Origin: Planctomycetia bacterium
Lineage (GTDB): Bacteria > Planctomycetota > GCA-002687715
Assembly: GCA_005790545.1 (NCBI GenBank)
Contig: SXUL01000118.1
Location: 121,160-185,159, forward strand
DNA: 64,000 nt
Direction of reading: 5' to 3'
A program made the translations under genes and the position numbers. The notes under the pieces are model-generated. The model had not been told where the DNA came from and made no database searches. It worked only from the letters and a program-made list of their open reading frames with translations. This document shows, piece after piece, positions 29,735 to 39,234 of the stretch (the first letter of the stretch is position 1; each line of letters begins with the position of its first letter).

Positions 29735-30679
29735 TCAGGACCCCCCGAGCCCGTCCGATGTGCCGCCCACACTCGCGAGGAAGTGCTCTTCGAGGGTGGT
29801 GCCCTCCTGAAAACGTCGCGGCGGAAGGCCTTCCGCCAAGAGAAGCCCCAGCACCGCGGCGGCTGCCTCCCGGCGCTGCGTGCCCGGCCGGGCGCCAAGG
29901 TGCAGCTCTCCGGAGCGCGACTCGGCATGAGCCACTTCCGGCAGGGCGCGGAGTGCGCTGAGCAAGGCCGGGCTCGGCTCCTCCTCCAGTAGTACACGGA
30001 AGACGACACCGCACGAAGCGATATCCACCATGCTGCCCGAACTCACCGTGCGGCCCTGATGGATCACCGCCACGTGCGTGCAGAGTTCCTGCAACTCGAG
30101 AAGATTGTGGCTGGAGATCACCACCGTGCGCGTGCCCTTCATGGAACGCACGAGGTCGCGCACGCGGCGGGCTGTCTCCGGATCGAGACCCGCCGTGGGT
30201 TCGTCGAGGAACACCAGTTCGGGGTTGCCGATGAAGGCTTGCGCCAGCGCAACGCGCTTCAGCATGCCGTGAGACAGCGCGCGCGGATTCCGTTCGGCCA
30301 CTTCCGCGAGGCCGACGGCCTCGAGGGTGCGCATGCATTCCTTGCGCGCGGCATGGGGCCCGAGCCCCTGCAGGCGCGCGCAGAAGATGAGTTGCTCCAG
30401 CACCGGCACACCGGCGAGGAAGGCCGCATCCTGCGGGAGCATGCCGAGGCGCGCACGGAGCTGGCCACCCTCGGGAGCCTGCATGCCGAGCACGCGCCAT
30501 TCACCAGCTGTCGCCCGCAAGAAACCGCCGAGGACGGAGAAGAGCGTGGTCTTGCCCGCACCGTTGGCACCGACCACTGCGAAGAGGCTGCCCTCGGGGA
30601 TCGCGAGATCGAGCCCCGCGAGCGCCGAGAACTTGCCGAACTGCTTCCACAGTCCGCGCACTTCCACCACGTCCGCCAT
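29735..30679 (-). CDS. ABC transporter ATP-binding protein
   Basis: VVGANGAGKTTLFSVL Walker A; LSHGMLKRVALAQAFIGNPELVFLDEPTAGLDPE signature and Walker B. Confidence 0.95.
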   Translation of the reverse strand: MADVVEVRGLWKQFGKFSALAGLDLAIPEGSLFAVVGANGAGKTTLFSVLGGFLRATAGEWRVLGMQAPEGGQLRARLGMLPQDAAFLAGVPVLEQLIFCARLQGLGPHAARKECMRTLEAVGLAEVAERNPRALSHGMLKRVALAQAFIGNPELVFLDEPTAGLDPETARRVRDLVRSMKGTRTVVISSHNLLELQELCTHVAVIHQGRTVSSGSMVDIASCGVVFRVLLEEEPSPALLSALRALPEVAHAESRSGELHLGARPGTQRREAAAAVLGLLLAEGLPPRRFQEGTTLEEHFLASVGGTSDGLGGS

Positions 30680-32052
30680 CAGACATCCCTCCTCTGGAAA
30701 CTGCGCAGTCCGAGCCAGAGAAACGCCGCGGTGAAGAGCAGCATCATGAAGACCGCGAGAGCACGCATGCCGAAGGAGGGACTCAGGAGGTCGAACTTCC
30801 AGCCCCATGGTTGCAGACGATCGAGCCAGGCGATGCTCGCACCACCGGCCGTCTCGACGGCACTGGCAACGCCCTTGAGCAGCACCACAGGCAGCCCGAC
30901 GGCGGCGGTGCCGACGGTGAACGCCATGAGCGCACTATCGAGGAGCGCGGAGATCCACGCCATCATGGCGAGGTGCGGAAGCAGGACGAACCAGAGCGCG
31001 ATGAAACCCTGCGCTCCCCAACTCACGAGTTCAATGCCAGGATAGATGTCGAGCTTCAGGACCATGTAGGACACGACGGCGAGAACGAGGAGTACGAGGC
31101 CAGCGCTGGAGAAAAGCAGGGCCGCGAGAAAGCGCCCGATGAAGAGGCTCCGCCTGTCTGTCCGGAGCAGCAGAAAGCGCAAGCCTCTGGATCCGATTTC
31201 GCCGGCTGTCTGGTTGAAGCCCGCCATGCCCGCGAAGAAAGGCATCAACGCGGCCAGCAAGAGCAGGATGGCGGAGAGCACCGCGGGCTGCTCCTTCACG
31301 AAGTAGTCGCAGGTAGCGTCATCCGCGCCGGTGATGAAGCCGATGGTGTCGCTCGCCATTTCACTTTCGAGCATGGCTTCCGCGCGGCGCGGCGAATCCT
31401 TCAGCATGCTCTCGAGAGGCGAGATGAAGAGGTTTGCGATCATGAAGCCCGAGCCGAGGAACACGACGACAAAGAGCACCGCCGCGCCGCCGCGGAGGGC
31501 ATGCCGCAGGCCGAAGTTCGTCACCAGCGCCGTGGAGGAAGGCCTCGACAGATGCTCTTCTCCATCCGCCGTTGCCCCCACGTCCGCGGCCCGCGCTGCT
31601 CCGCCGGCGAAGTCGCGGCGGAAAGTGACGTTGAGAAGCACCAGCACAAGCGCCGGATAGAAGAGGTCCAGCAGCACGCCCGCATTGAGGGGGAACCCCA
31701 CCGCGAGATCCACTCCGATGCGCACGAGCGACGTGAGCGCGTAGGCGTTGCAGAGCCAGCGCCCGAGGACAGGCGCCATGCGCAGGAGCCCGATGCCTGA
31801 GAGGCCCAGCAAAGCTGAGGCGACGATGGAGAGCCCGAGGTGAATGACAATGTCGAGCGTGCCGGCGCTCCCGAAGGCCTTGTCCAACTCGACGTGCACA
31901 TCCTCGCTGCCTTGGCCCTCGAAGGCGTCCTTGAACAGGAGCAAGCCCGCGAGCGTGAGGATGCCCAGCGCAGAGAATGCCGCCAGCACCAGATTGATTA
32001 CCGCCAAGGCAGTGATTCCGCCGGGCCGCTTCTCCGAGTCCGCGATGGCCAT
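30679..32052 (-). CDS. ABC transporter permease
   Basis: Multi-TM ORF; start overlaps stop in tandem with the ATPase; GSRGLRFLLLRTDRRSLFIGRFLAALLF typical of ABC-2 permeases. Confidence 0.85.
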   Translation of the reverse strand: MAIADSEKRPGGITALAVINLVLAAFSALGILTLAGLLLFKDAFEGQGSEDVHVELDKAFGSAGTLDIVIHLGLSIVASALLGLSGIGLLRMAPVLGRWLCNAYALTSLVRIGVDLAVGFPLNAGVLLDLFYPALVLVLLNVTFRRDFAGGAARAADVGATADGEEHLSRPSSTALVTNFGLRHALRGGAAVLFVVVFLGSGFMIANLFISPLESMLKDSPRRAEAMLESEMASDTIGFITGADDATCDYFVKEQPAVLSAILLLLAALMPFFAGMAGFNQTAGEIGSRGLRFLLLRTDRRSLFIGRFLAALLFSSAGLVLLVLAVVSYMVLKLDIYPGIELVSWGAQGFIALWFVLLPHLAMMAWISALLDSALMAFTVGTAAVGLPVVLLKGVASAVETAGGASIAWLDRLQPWGWKFDLLSPSFGMRALAVFMMLLFTAAFLWLGLRSFQRRDV

Positions 32053-32127
32053 GGCCTGACCTTACACGGGATGCTCAGCAGCGACATGCACTTGGCGATC
32101 AGACCCTGTGCCCAATAACATCGGCGC

Positions 32128-33543
32128 ATGAAATCCGCGCGCCCCATCTTCCTCGCCCTCACACTCCTCCTCACCGCTTGCAACCGCAGGACTGAAATTC
32201 AGTATGAGACTCTCACGCAGCCCGAAGTCCGCGCGAGTGCGGGCGGAGTGCTCGCGACGACCATCACCATGTCGGAGAAAAACCACGACATCGGGGTGGG
32301 CATCGCGCTCGTGAGTTCGAGCTACGACGGCGGCATTCCCGGCCCCACTCTCGAACTGCGCCCCGGCGACAACCTGCAGATCACGCTGGTGAACAACATC
32401 CCCATGCCCGGCGATGCGATGGCCGGGACGGATCCGCGCGTGAGCAACCTGCACTTCCACGGGCTGCATGTGTCGCCGCTCGGAAACTCCGACAATCCTC
32501 TGGTCGAAGTCAACGCGGGCGCGAGCTTCACCTACAACGTCGCAATCCCCGCCAATCATCCGGCAGGAACTTTCTGGTACCACCCGCATCACCACGGACA
32601 TGTGGCGTGGCAAGTGGCGAACGGCATGCAGGGCGCGCTCATCGTGCGCGGCGACGTGGATGCGCTACCGACCATCGCAGCGGCTCGCGAGCGCATCCTC
32701 ATGCTCGCGAACATCAAGCTCGATCCCGCAACCGGGCGTGTGCCCGTGATGAGCGAAACCGGCATGGACCTGTTTCTGGTGAATGGCAAGGTGCGCCCCG
32801 TCTTCACCATGCGTCCGGGAGAAGTACAGCGCTGGCGCATTCTCGCGGGCAGCGGCAGCCGCTACTTCCCGCTCCAACTCGACAGCCACGAACTGCACCA
32901 GATCGCCTTCGACGGCATCACGTTGCCGGCTGTGCAATCGACCACCGAAGCCATGCTGATCCCCGGACAGCGGACCGATGTGTTGGTGCGCGCAGGTGCA
33001 CCCGGTCGCTACATGCTGCGCAAGATGGCGCATCAAAACGGCCTCTCGCCCTTTGTCCCCGAACACATCCTCGCGGAAGTGGTGGTCGAGGGAGCACCGC
33101 TCACCATGGCCTTGCCCACGACGTTGCTGCCGATGCGCCCCGATCCGGGTGTGGCGGGCGTGCAGCGCAACTGGTCCTTCGACATCATCTCGGAGTTCCC
33201 CATGGTCACGGGCGTGAACATGCAACCCTTCAACGCAGCGGTGGTCTCCGCACAGATGCACCTCGGCAGCGTCGAGGAGTGGACCATCGTGGACGGTGTC
33301 ACCACCGGACATCCCTTCCACATCCACACCAATCATTTCCTCGTGACGCACGTCAACGGACAACCGCTCGCGCAGCCGTACTGGCGCGACACAGTCAACG
33401 TGCCGCCCGCCGGTCAGGTGACCGTGAAGATCCCGTTCGACGATTTCGTCGGACCCAACGTGTTCCACTGCCACATCCTCGAGCACGAGGACACCGGCAT
33501 GATGGCGCGCTTCGATGTGCTCGCACAGCCGACGTTGAAGTGA
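32128..33543 (+). CDS. Multicopper oxidase, lipoprotein
   Basis: LLLTAC lipobox; LHFHGLHV, FWYHPHHHGHVAWQ, HPFHIHTNHFLV, VFHCHILEHEDTGMM copper motifs. Confidence 0.95.
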   Translation: MKSARPIFLALTLLLTACNRRTEIQYETLTQPEVRASAGGVLATTITMSEKNHDIGVGIALVSSSYDGGIPGPTLELRPGDNLQITLVNNIPMPGDAMAGTDPRVSNLHFHGLHVSPLGNSDNPLVEVNAGASFTYNVAIPANHPAGTFWYHPHHHGHVAWQVANGMQGALIVRGDVDALPTIAAARERILMLANIKLDPATGRVPVMSETGMDLFLVNGKVRPVFTMRPGEVQRWRILAGSGSRYFPLQLDSHELHQIAFDGITLPAVQSTTEAMLIPGQRTDVLVRAGAPGRYMLRKMAHQNGLSPFVPEHILAEVVVEGAPLTMALPTTLLPMRPDPGVAGVQRNWSFDIISEFPMVTGVNMQPFNAAVVSAQMHLGSVEEWTIVDGVTTGHPFHIHTNHFLVTHVNGQPLAQPYWRDTVNVPPAGQVTVKIPFDDFVGPNVFHCHILEHEDTGMMARFDVLAQPTLK

Positions 33544-35067
33544 TCAGCGCTGCGCGGCGCTGATGCCGCACCAGCCCGGGAATCCGGGACCGAGAGAACG
33601 TTTCGCATCCGCGCCCAGCACGACGGCCCAGCAGGCGGTGCTCCAGACTTCACCCACGCTCACGTCGGAGTTGCTGCCCATGGACAACGACTCGTGCCAC
33701 GGGCGTGGCTGCAAGCTGCCGTCGGGAGTGCGCGCAAGGATGAGATCGCGTTCGGCGCGCTCCCACCAACGCTTCAGTGGCTCGGCGCCCAGAGCCGCGG
33801 CCGCGACGCCGGAAAACAGCACGTGCTGCATCAGTGACGCATGGCCACCGAGCACATCGGCAGCATTGCGCTCGACGTAACTCTTCATGCGCAGGGCAAA
33901 GGGAGTCTCTGCGAATCCGAGCGTGCGCGCGCCGAGCAACGCGGCCGCTGTGCGACCGATGTTGCCTTGCCCTTTCTGCCCCGCGCCCGTGCTGTAGCCC
34001 ACGCCGCCATCGCCGGAGGCCGAGGCTTCGCAGTAGTCGAGCACCTTGCGTGCACGCACGAGATCCACTTCCGCGCCCGCTGCATGAGCAACCCCCAGAG
34101 CCGAGAGCACCGCGGCGCTGAGAATGTTCAATTCGAGATAGTCGAGTGCGTTCTTGCCACCCGGTCCGTGGGCGTAGCCACCCGAGGCTTCCATGCGTTC
34201 CTGCAGCACGCGGGCGAGACGCTCAAGTTCGCCCGTCGGCACACTCGTGCGCGAACGCTGCCGCAGTTCCGAGAGAAAAATCAGCCCATGCGCGAGGCCC
34301 CAAGTGCTCTGATCCCAGTTGGCACCATTCCTGATGCGCGGCGCTTCGTCCGGCGTGAGGGCATGCCGCAAGATGAAGCCGCGAGCCCCGTTGATGGACT
34401 CGGCCCACGATCCTCGCTTCGGGTCTTCACTGGCCGCAAGCCATGCGAGACCGGCGAGGGCCGTCTGCACCACGGCGCCGTTCTTCCCCGAGAGCGTCTC
34501 GGCGAACCCGCCGTCACCCGCCTGACGTTGGGCGAGAAAAGCCAGCGCAGTGCGCTGAACCGCTTTGTGCTCAAAGGACCCCTTGGCACTGCCGCGCACG
34601 GGGACCTTCAGACTCACACTCTCTTCGCGCCCCTTCACCATGCGCCTCACCTGCAGGATCACGAGCCCCTTCTCCGCACGCTCGGCCTTGTCCAGCGCCG
34701 CCGCGAGAGGTGCAAGGGCCCCTTCCTCGAAGGAGGCTCCTTGCACACCGCGCACCACATCGCCCACGACAAGGCCAGCCTTGGCCGCGGGACTCTCCGG
34801 GTGCAGCAAGACCACTTCGAGCGCCCTCGGTCCGTTATCTGCACCGGCGCTCTTGGCGGGCGTGATGCGCCGTGCGCCCGTGCTCTCGCCGCTCGCGGGC
34901 ATCTTTCCAGGCTCACAGGCTTTCACACCCAGCAGCCCGAGATTCCAGAGATCCAGTTCCCGCCCGCCCGCACGCCGCGATCCACCGAAGGGCCAGACAT
35001 CCTGAGCGCATGCGCTCGCCGCCAGCAGGGCGAGACTGAGGAACACAGTGCACTGCAGGCGAGCCAT
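33544..35067 (-). CDS. Secreted PDZ-domain plus alpha/alpha-barrel-like (DUF6288-type) protein
   Basis: Signal MARLQCTVFLSLALLAASACAQ; PDZ-like HPESPAAKAGLVVGDVVRGVQG; repeats DGGFAETLSGKNGAVVQTALAGLAWLAA, GNIGRTAAALLGARTLG. Confidence 0.75.
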   Translation of the reverse strand: MARLQCTVFLSLALLAASACAQDVWPFGGSRRAGGRELDLWNLGLLGVKACEPGKMPASGESTGARRITPAKSAGADNGPRALEVVLLHPESPAAKAGLVVGDVVRGVQGASFEEGALAPLAAALDKAERAEKGLVILQVRRMVKGREESVSLKVPVRGSAKGSFEHKAVQRTALAFLAQRQAGDGGFAETLSGKNGAVVQTALAGLAWLAASEDPKRGSWAESINGARGFILRHALTPDEAPRIRNGANWDQSTWGLAHGLIFLSELRQRSRTSVPTGELERLARVLQERMEASGGYAHGPGGKNALDYLELNILSAAVLSALGVAHAAGAEVDLVRARKVLDYCEASASGDGGVGYSTGAGQKGQGNIGRTAAALLGARTLGFAETPFALRMKSYVERNAADVLGGHASLMQHVLFSGVAAAALGAEPLKRWWERAERDLILARTPDGSLQPRPWHESLSMGSNSDVSVGEVWSTACWAVVLGADAKRSLGPGFPGWCGISAAQR

Positions 35068-35077
35068 GAACGGTCCG

Positions 35078-35575
35078 CTATTTCTTTTTGACGGGCGTCG
35101 TGGCTGTCTGCTCGACGAGGCGCACGATGGCGTTGGTCAGATCAAGGCGCGCACGCACCGCCTGCGTGCTGAAGACGATGAAGTCGAGCCGGTTCTGCGC
35201 TGAGAACTCTGCATGATCCGCGGCGAGTTCGAGGCGCACGCGATGATACGGACCGCCCTCCGCGTCGGGATCATCCACATCGAGGTGCGCTGCGTTGAAT
35301 GGTTGATGCGCGAGGAACTTGTCCCAGAGTTCCTCCCATGCGTCGGCCTCGACAGGCCCCTCCAGTTCGGTGGTGCCATCCTTCAGACTGCAACGCACCT
35401 TGCCGTCGCGGCAGAGGATGCGCCGCACTTCCAGCGGCTCGCCCTTGGCACCCGAGTCGAAGGTGCGCATCTCGATGAGACCGTCGCGGAGCCTCCCCTG
35501 CTCGTCCGCCAGCACGCTGCCATGCGAACACGCAGCGACGAAGAGCAGGCACAGAGTGGCGATGAAAAGTCTCAT
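35078..35575 (-). CDS. Lipoprotein of unknown function
   Basis: MRLFIATLCLLFVAACSHG lipobox; TAG stop. Confidence 0.7.
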   Translation of the reverse strand: MRLFIATLCLLFVAACSHGSVLADEQGRLRDGLIEMRTFDSGAKGEPLEVRRILCRDGKVRCSLKDGTTELEGPVEADAWEELWDKFLAHQPFNAAHLDVDDPDAEGGPYHRVRLELAADHAEFSAQNRLDFIVFSTQAVRARLDLTNAIVRLVEQTATTPVKKK

Positions 35576-36390
35576 GCGTGAATGCTCCGGGCTTCGAAGA
35601 CAGGACCGTCCACGCAAGCCTTGAGGAATGTCCCCTGTCCGCGCGGCACGCCGTCAGCGCGGGATTCCACCACGCAGGCGTTGCAGACGCCATAGCCGCA
35701 GGCCATGCGTTCTTCGACGCTCAAGTGGCACGAAAAACCTGCTTCGAGAGCGAGCGCCTGCACGGCATGCAGCATGGGCTCGGGGCCGCAGACGAAGGCT
35801 TCCACGGCGCCGAGCGCCGGCAATGCGTGCCGCAGCACATCCGTGATCCGGCCGTGCTCGCCCCGTGTTCCGTCATCGGTGCACTCGAGAATGCGGATGC
35901 CGGATGCGCGCACCCACGGCTGGATCCAGATGTCCTCGGCAGAGCGGCCTGCAAGCACCAGCGTGATTTCTCCCGCGCGCGCGGCGAAAGCTCCAGCGAG
36001 AAGCTCGCGGACGTGCAGCGCGAAGGGTGCGTTGCCGATGCCGCCAGCGAGAAGCAGCGGGCGCTTCGCCGGGTCTGCGTCGGGGAAGCCATTGCCTGCG
36101 AGCCCGCCGAGATGCACGCGTGCACCCGGTTTCAGTGCCGTCATGCGGCGCGTCACACGGCCCACCGGCTTGTAGAGAATCTCGGTGACGACCTCCCCAT
36201 CCGCGCAGCGCCACACGTCCGAGAGGCTGAAGGGCCTCGGCAGGACCTGCAGCGGGCGATCTTCGAGCGAGAGCATGACGAAGCGCGCCGCCTTCGCCCC
36301 GCGAGCCAGCGCGTCATACGCGAGGCTCAAGCGCCACACGCTGCCGCTTTCCGCGGCATTTCCGAGCACCGTTGCAAGGCTCACCTGCAT
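35572..36390 (-). CDS. pyrK: Dihydroorotate dehydrogenase electron-transfer subunit-like (PyrK)
   Basis: RPFSLSDV; LLLAGGIGNAPFALHVRELL; FVCGPEPMLHAVQ; SVEERMACGYGVCNACVV [2Fe-2S] motif. Confidence 0.88.
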   Translation of the reverse strand: MQVSLATVLGNAAESGSVWRLSLAYDALARGAKAARFVMLSLEDRPLQVLPRPFSLSDVWRCADGEVVTEILYKPVGRVTRRMTALKPGARVHLGGLAGNGFPDADPAKRPLLLAGGIGNAPFALHVRELLAGAFAARAGEITLVLAGRSAEDIWIQPWVRASGIRILECTDDGTRGEHGRITDVLRHALPALGAVEAFVCGPEPMLHAVQALALEAGFSCHLSVEERMACGYGVCNACVVESRADGVPRGQGTFLKACVDGPVFEARSIHA

Positions 36391-36470
36391 GCGTGTCTTT
36401 GTAGCAGAGGCCCTCAGGGCTGGAAGCAGCCGGGCTTGCAAGAGCACCGTTCTTGGCGGATTCTCTTCCC

Positions 36471-36902
36471 ATGCGCCGCGCAGCGGGTTTCGTCCTCATG
36501 CTCCTCACGCCGGATGGACGGCGCTTCCTGCTGCTCCGCAACGCGAAGCACGGCACGTGGTCGGTACCGAAGGGGCATCTCGAAAAGGGCGAGGACGAAC
36601 TCTCCGGCGCGCGGCGCGAACTTCTCGAAGAGACAGGCATCCACGACGTGGAGGTGCTGCCTGGTTTTCGCGAAGTGCACCGCTATCAGGTGGCCGCGGG
36701 CAAGCGCCCCGACCGCCCCGAAGGCTACGAGAAGGAACTGGTGCTTTTTCTGGCGCTGGCTCGAGACGAGAAGTGGCACCGCTCTTCGGAACACGACACA
36801 GGCGCCTGGTTGGATCTCGCCAGCGCCATGAAGCTCGTGCCGCATGAGGCACTGCGCCTCGCCCTCATGAAGGCCGCGGCTCATCCGGCGACGGGAGGCT
36901 GA
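36471..36902 (+). CDS. NUDIX hydrolase
   Basis: Nudix box GHLEKGEDELSGARRELLEETGI. Confidence 0.92.
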   Translation: MRRAAGFVLMLLTPDGRRFLLLRNAKHGTWSVPKGHLEKGEDELSGARRELLEETGIHDVEVLPGFREVHRYQVAAGKRPDRPEGYEKELVLFLALARDEKWHRSSEHDTGAWLDLASAMKLVPHEALRLALMKAAAHPATGG

Positions 36903-36907
36903 GCCCA

Positions 36908-38794
36908 GTGGCGCTGATCTCGGTTGCTGGCCTCGCCAAGTCCTTCGGCGCAGAGACTCTCTTCGAGAACCTCGACGTCGAGCTGCACCCCGGTGACCGC
37001 ATCGGTGTCACAGGACCGAATGGCTGCGGCAAGAGCACGCTCTTCCGCATTCTTGCGGGCGTTGAAAGCGCAGATGGCGGCACCGTTGCCCGCGCGCGCG
37101 GCCTCGCCACGGGTTGGCTGCGGCAGGATCCGGAGTTCACACCCGGTGTGACGGCCGTCGGAGCAGTGCTCGAAGCTTTCGCTCACCTCGACGAAGCTGC
37201 GGCTGCCATGCGCGCCGTGGAAGAGGAACTCGCCACGTCGCCGGAAGGCGAGCGCCTTGAGGAACTGGTGCAAGAGCTCACCCGCCTCGGCACGCTCCTC
37301 GACGAAGGCTCCGGCAATCTCGACAACCGCGCACGAGAGACGCTCGCGCATCTCGGCCTCAAGCCTGCGCTGCATGACGCCGAATGCACCACGCTTTCCG
37401 GCGGTGAACGTTGCCGCGTGGCACTCGCGCGTCTGCTCCTTGAAGGCGCGGACCTGTTGCTGCTCGACGAACCCACCAACCATCTCGATCTCGACGGCAT
37501 CACCTGGCTCGAGGAACACCTCGCGCGCCACAAGGGTGCGCTGCTCGTGATCTCCCACGACCGGCGCTTCCTGGATGATGTGACCACTGCAACACTGACC
37601 TTCAGCACCGAAGGTCCGGTGCTGTACCGGGCTCCCTGGAGCCGGGCTGCCGTTCTCCGCAAGGAAGAGCTCGAAGCACGTCGGCGCGACGTGAAAAAGC
37701 AGCAGCACTTCATTGCCAAGGAAGAGGAGTTCATCAGGAAGCACCTTGGCAGCCAGCGCAGTGCGGAAGCAAAGGGCCGCAGAAGGCGGCTCGAACGCCT
37801 TGAGCGCCTCAGTCTGCCGTCGGCCGCGACGGAACGCATGCGCCTCGACATGACGCCGTTGCGGCGAGCAGGCGACGCACCTCTCCGCATCGAGGAGCTC
37901 GGCATCGGCTACGACGGACGCTGGCTCGTACGCGGGCTCAACTGCATCCTCGAACCAGGCGAGAGGATCGGCGTTGTCGGGCGCAACGGCTGCGGCAAGT
38001 CCACCCTGCTCAACGTCCTCACCGGAAAGACGCCGCCGCTGGAAGGCCGCGTGGATCTCGGGCGCTCCCTCGAAATCGGGTTCTTCTCGCAGTCCCAGAT
38101 CCATCTGCCGGAAGAGAAGTGCGTGCGGGATTTCATCCATGACATGCGCCCGCGCTGGACGGACTTCGAAGTGCACTCGCTGCTCGCGCGCTTCCTCTTC
38201 TTCGAGGAAGACACGGAGCGGCCAATCAGGCAGTTGAGCGGTGGTGAACGCGGAAGGCTCGCGCTGGCAGAACTCATGCTGAAGCGCCCCAACATGCTGC
38301 TCCTCGACGAACCCACCAATCACCTCGACATTCCGGCACGCGAAGCTCTGGAGGAACTGCTGGCGGATTTCACGGGCACGCTGCTGGTGGTGAGCCACGA
38401 CCGGCAGTTCCTCGACAACATGACGCGGCGCACGCTTTGGATCGACGCGGATGGTGTGCGCATTTACGAAACATCGTTCAGCGAGGCGCACGCGTCGCGC
38501 CGACGCGCCGAGAGCGCGCGGCGCGAGCAGGCACGCGAGATCCCCGCAGAGAAGGCGCCCGCGCTCGCACCGCTGCGCAAGGTCCCTTCGAAGACGAAGC
38601 GACGCTCGCTCGAACGCATTGAAGCGGACATCATGAGCCGCGAAGCAGAACGCACGGCCCTGCACGCGCAACTCGCCGACCCGGAGATCTTCCGCCAAGG
38701 CGAGGAGGTGCGCCGCCTGCAGACGCGCCTCGCGACCCTCGCGACGGAACTCTCGACTCTCGAAGCAGAGTGGTCTGCATTCGGCGAACCGTGA
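36908..38794 (+). CDS. ABC-F family ATPase
   Basis: GTG start; two ABC domains (GPNGCGKSTLF / GRNGCGKSTLL; LSGGERCRVALARLLL / LSGGERGRLALAELML), no TM segments. Confidence 0.95.
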   Translation: MALISVAGLAKSFGAETLFENLDVELHPGDRIGVTGPNGCGKSTLFRILAGVESADGGTVARARGLATGWLRQDPEFTPGVTAVGAVLEAFAHLDEAAAAMRAVEEELATSPEGERLEELVQELTRLGTLLDEGSGNLDNRARETLAHLGLKPALHDAECTTLSGGERCRVALARLLLEGADLLLLDEPTNHLDLDGITWLEEHLARHKGALLVISHDRRFLDDVTTATLTFSTEGPVLYRAPWSRAAVLRKEELEARRRDVKKQQHFIAKEEEFIRKHLGSQRSAEAKGRRRRLERLERLSLPSAATERMRLDMTPLRRAGDAPLRIEELGIGYDGRWLVRGLNCILEPGERIGVVGRNGCGKSTLLNVLTGKTPPLEGRVDLGRSLEIGFFSQSQIHLPEEKCVRDFIHDMRPRWTDFEVHSLLARFLFFEEDTERPIRQLSGGERGRLALAELMLKRPNMLLLDEPTNHLDIPAREALEELLADFTGTLLVVSHDRQFLDNMTRRTLWIDADGVRIYETSFSEAHASRRRAESARREQAREIPAEKAPALAPLRKVPSKTKRRSLERIEADIMSREAERTALHAQLADPEIFRQGEEVRRLQTRLATLATELSTLEAEWSAFGEP

Positions 38795-38914
38795 TGAGCG
38801 CTCAGCGCTGAGACCAAGTGCAACGCGCTCGTCTCAAGCGTGGAGCCGGCGCAGCGCGTACCGCGACAAGGTATGCACGGAGCGCAATGGCTGACGAGAC
38901 GTTAGGATGCCGCC

Positions 38915-39214
38915 GTGGGCTCCCAGCGAATGCAACGACTTGCCGCGATCTTCGCCTTGCTGGCGTTGACGGGTTGGTTGTGGGCCTCCATTCAGGCGCT
39001 CGACCACCACCACACGCTTGATGAAGGCAGCGATTGCCCCACCTGCGAACTGGCGGCGCTGCCGGGCGCCACGCTGCACGTGGCAGCTGTGGCCACGTTG
39101 GTGCCGGTGGATGCGTGGCACGCATCGACTCCTGCACCCTTTCTTCATGCACGAACGCTGCTGCGCGCCTCTGCCCGCGGCCCGCCTGCTCCGACTTCGA
39201 CACTGGCGTCCTGA
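38915..39214 (+). CDS. Small secreted/membrane protein with HHH...CxxC motif
   Basis: LAAIFALLALTGWLWASIQALDHHHTLDEGSDCPTCELAAL; first gene of the metal-import cluster. Confidence 0.65.
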   Translation: MGSQRMQRLAAIFALLALTGWLWASIQALDHHHTLDEGSDCPTCELAALPGATLHVAAVATLVPVDAWHASTPAPFLHARTLLRASARGPPAPTSTLAS

Positions 39215-39234
39215 AGATCTCACCGTGTCATTGC

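Noticed and set aside
36881-38698. 605-aa minus-strand ORF
   Set aside because: Antisense to a canonical ABC-F ATPase.
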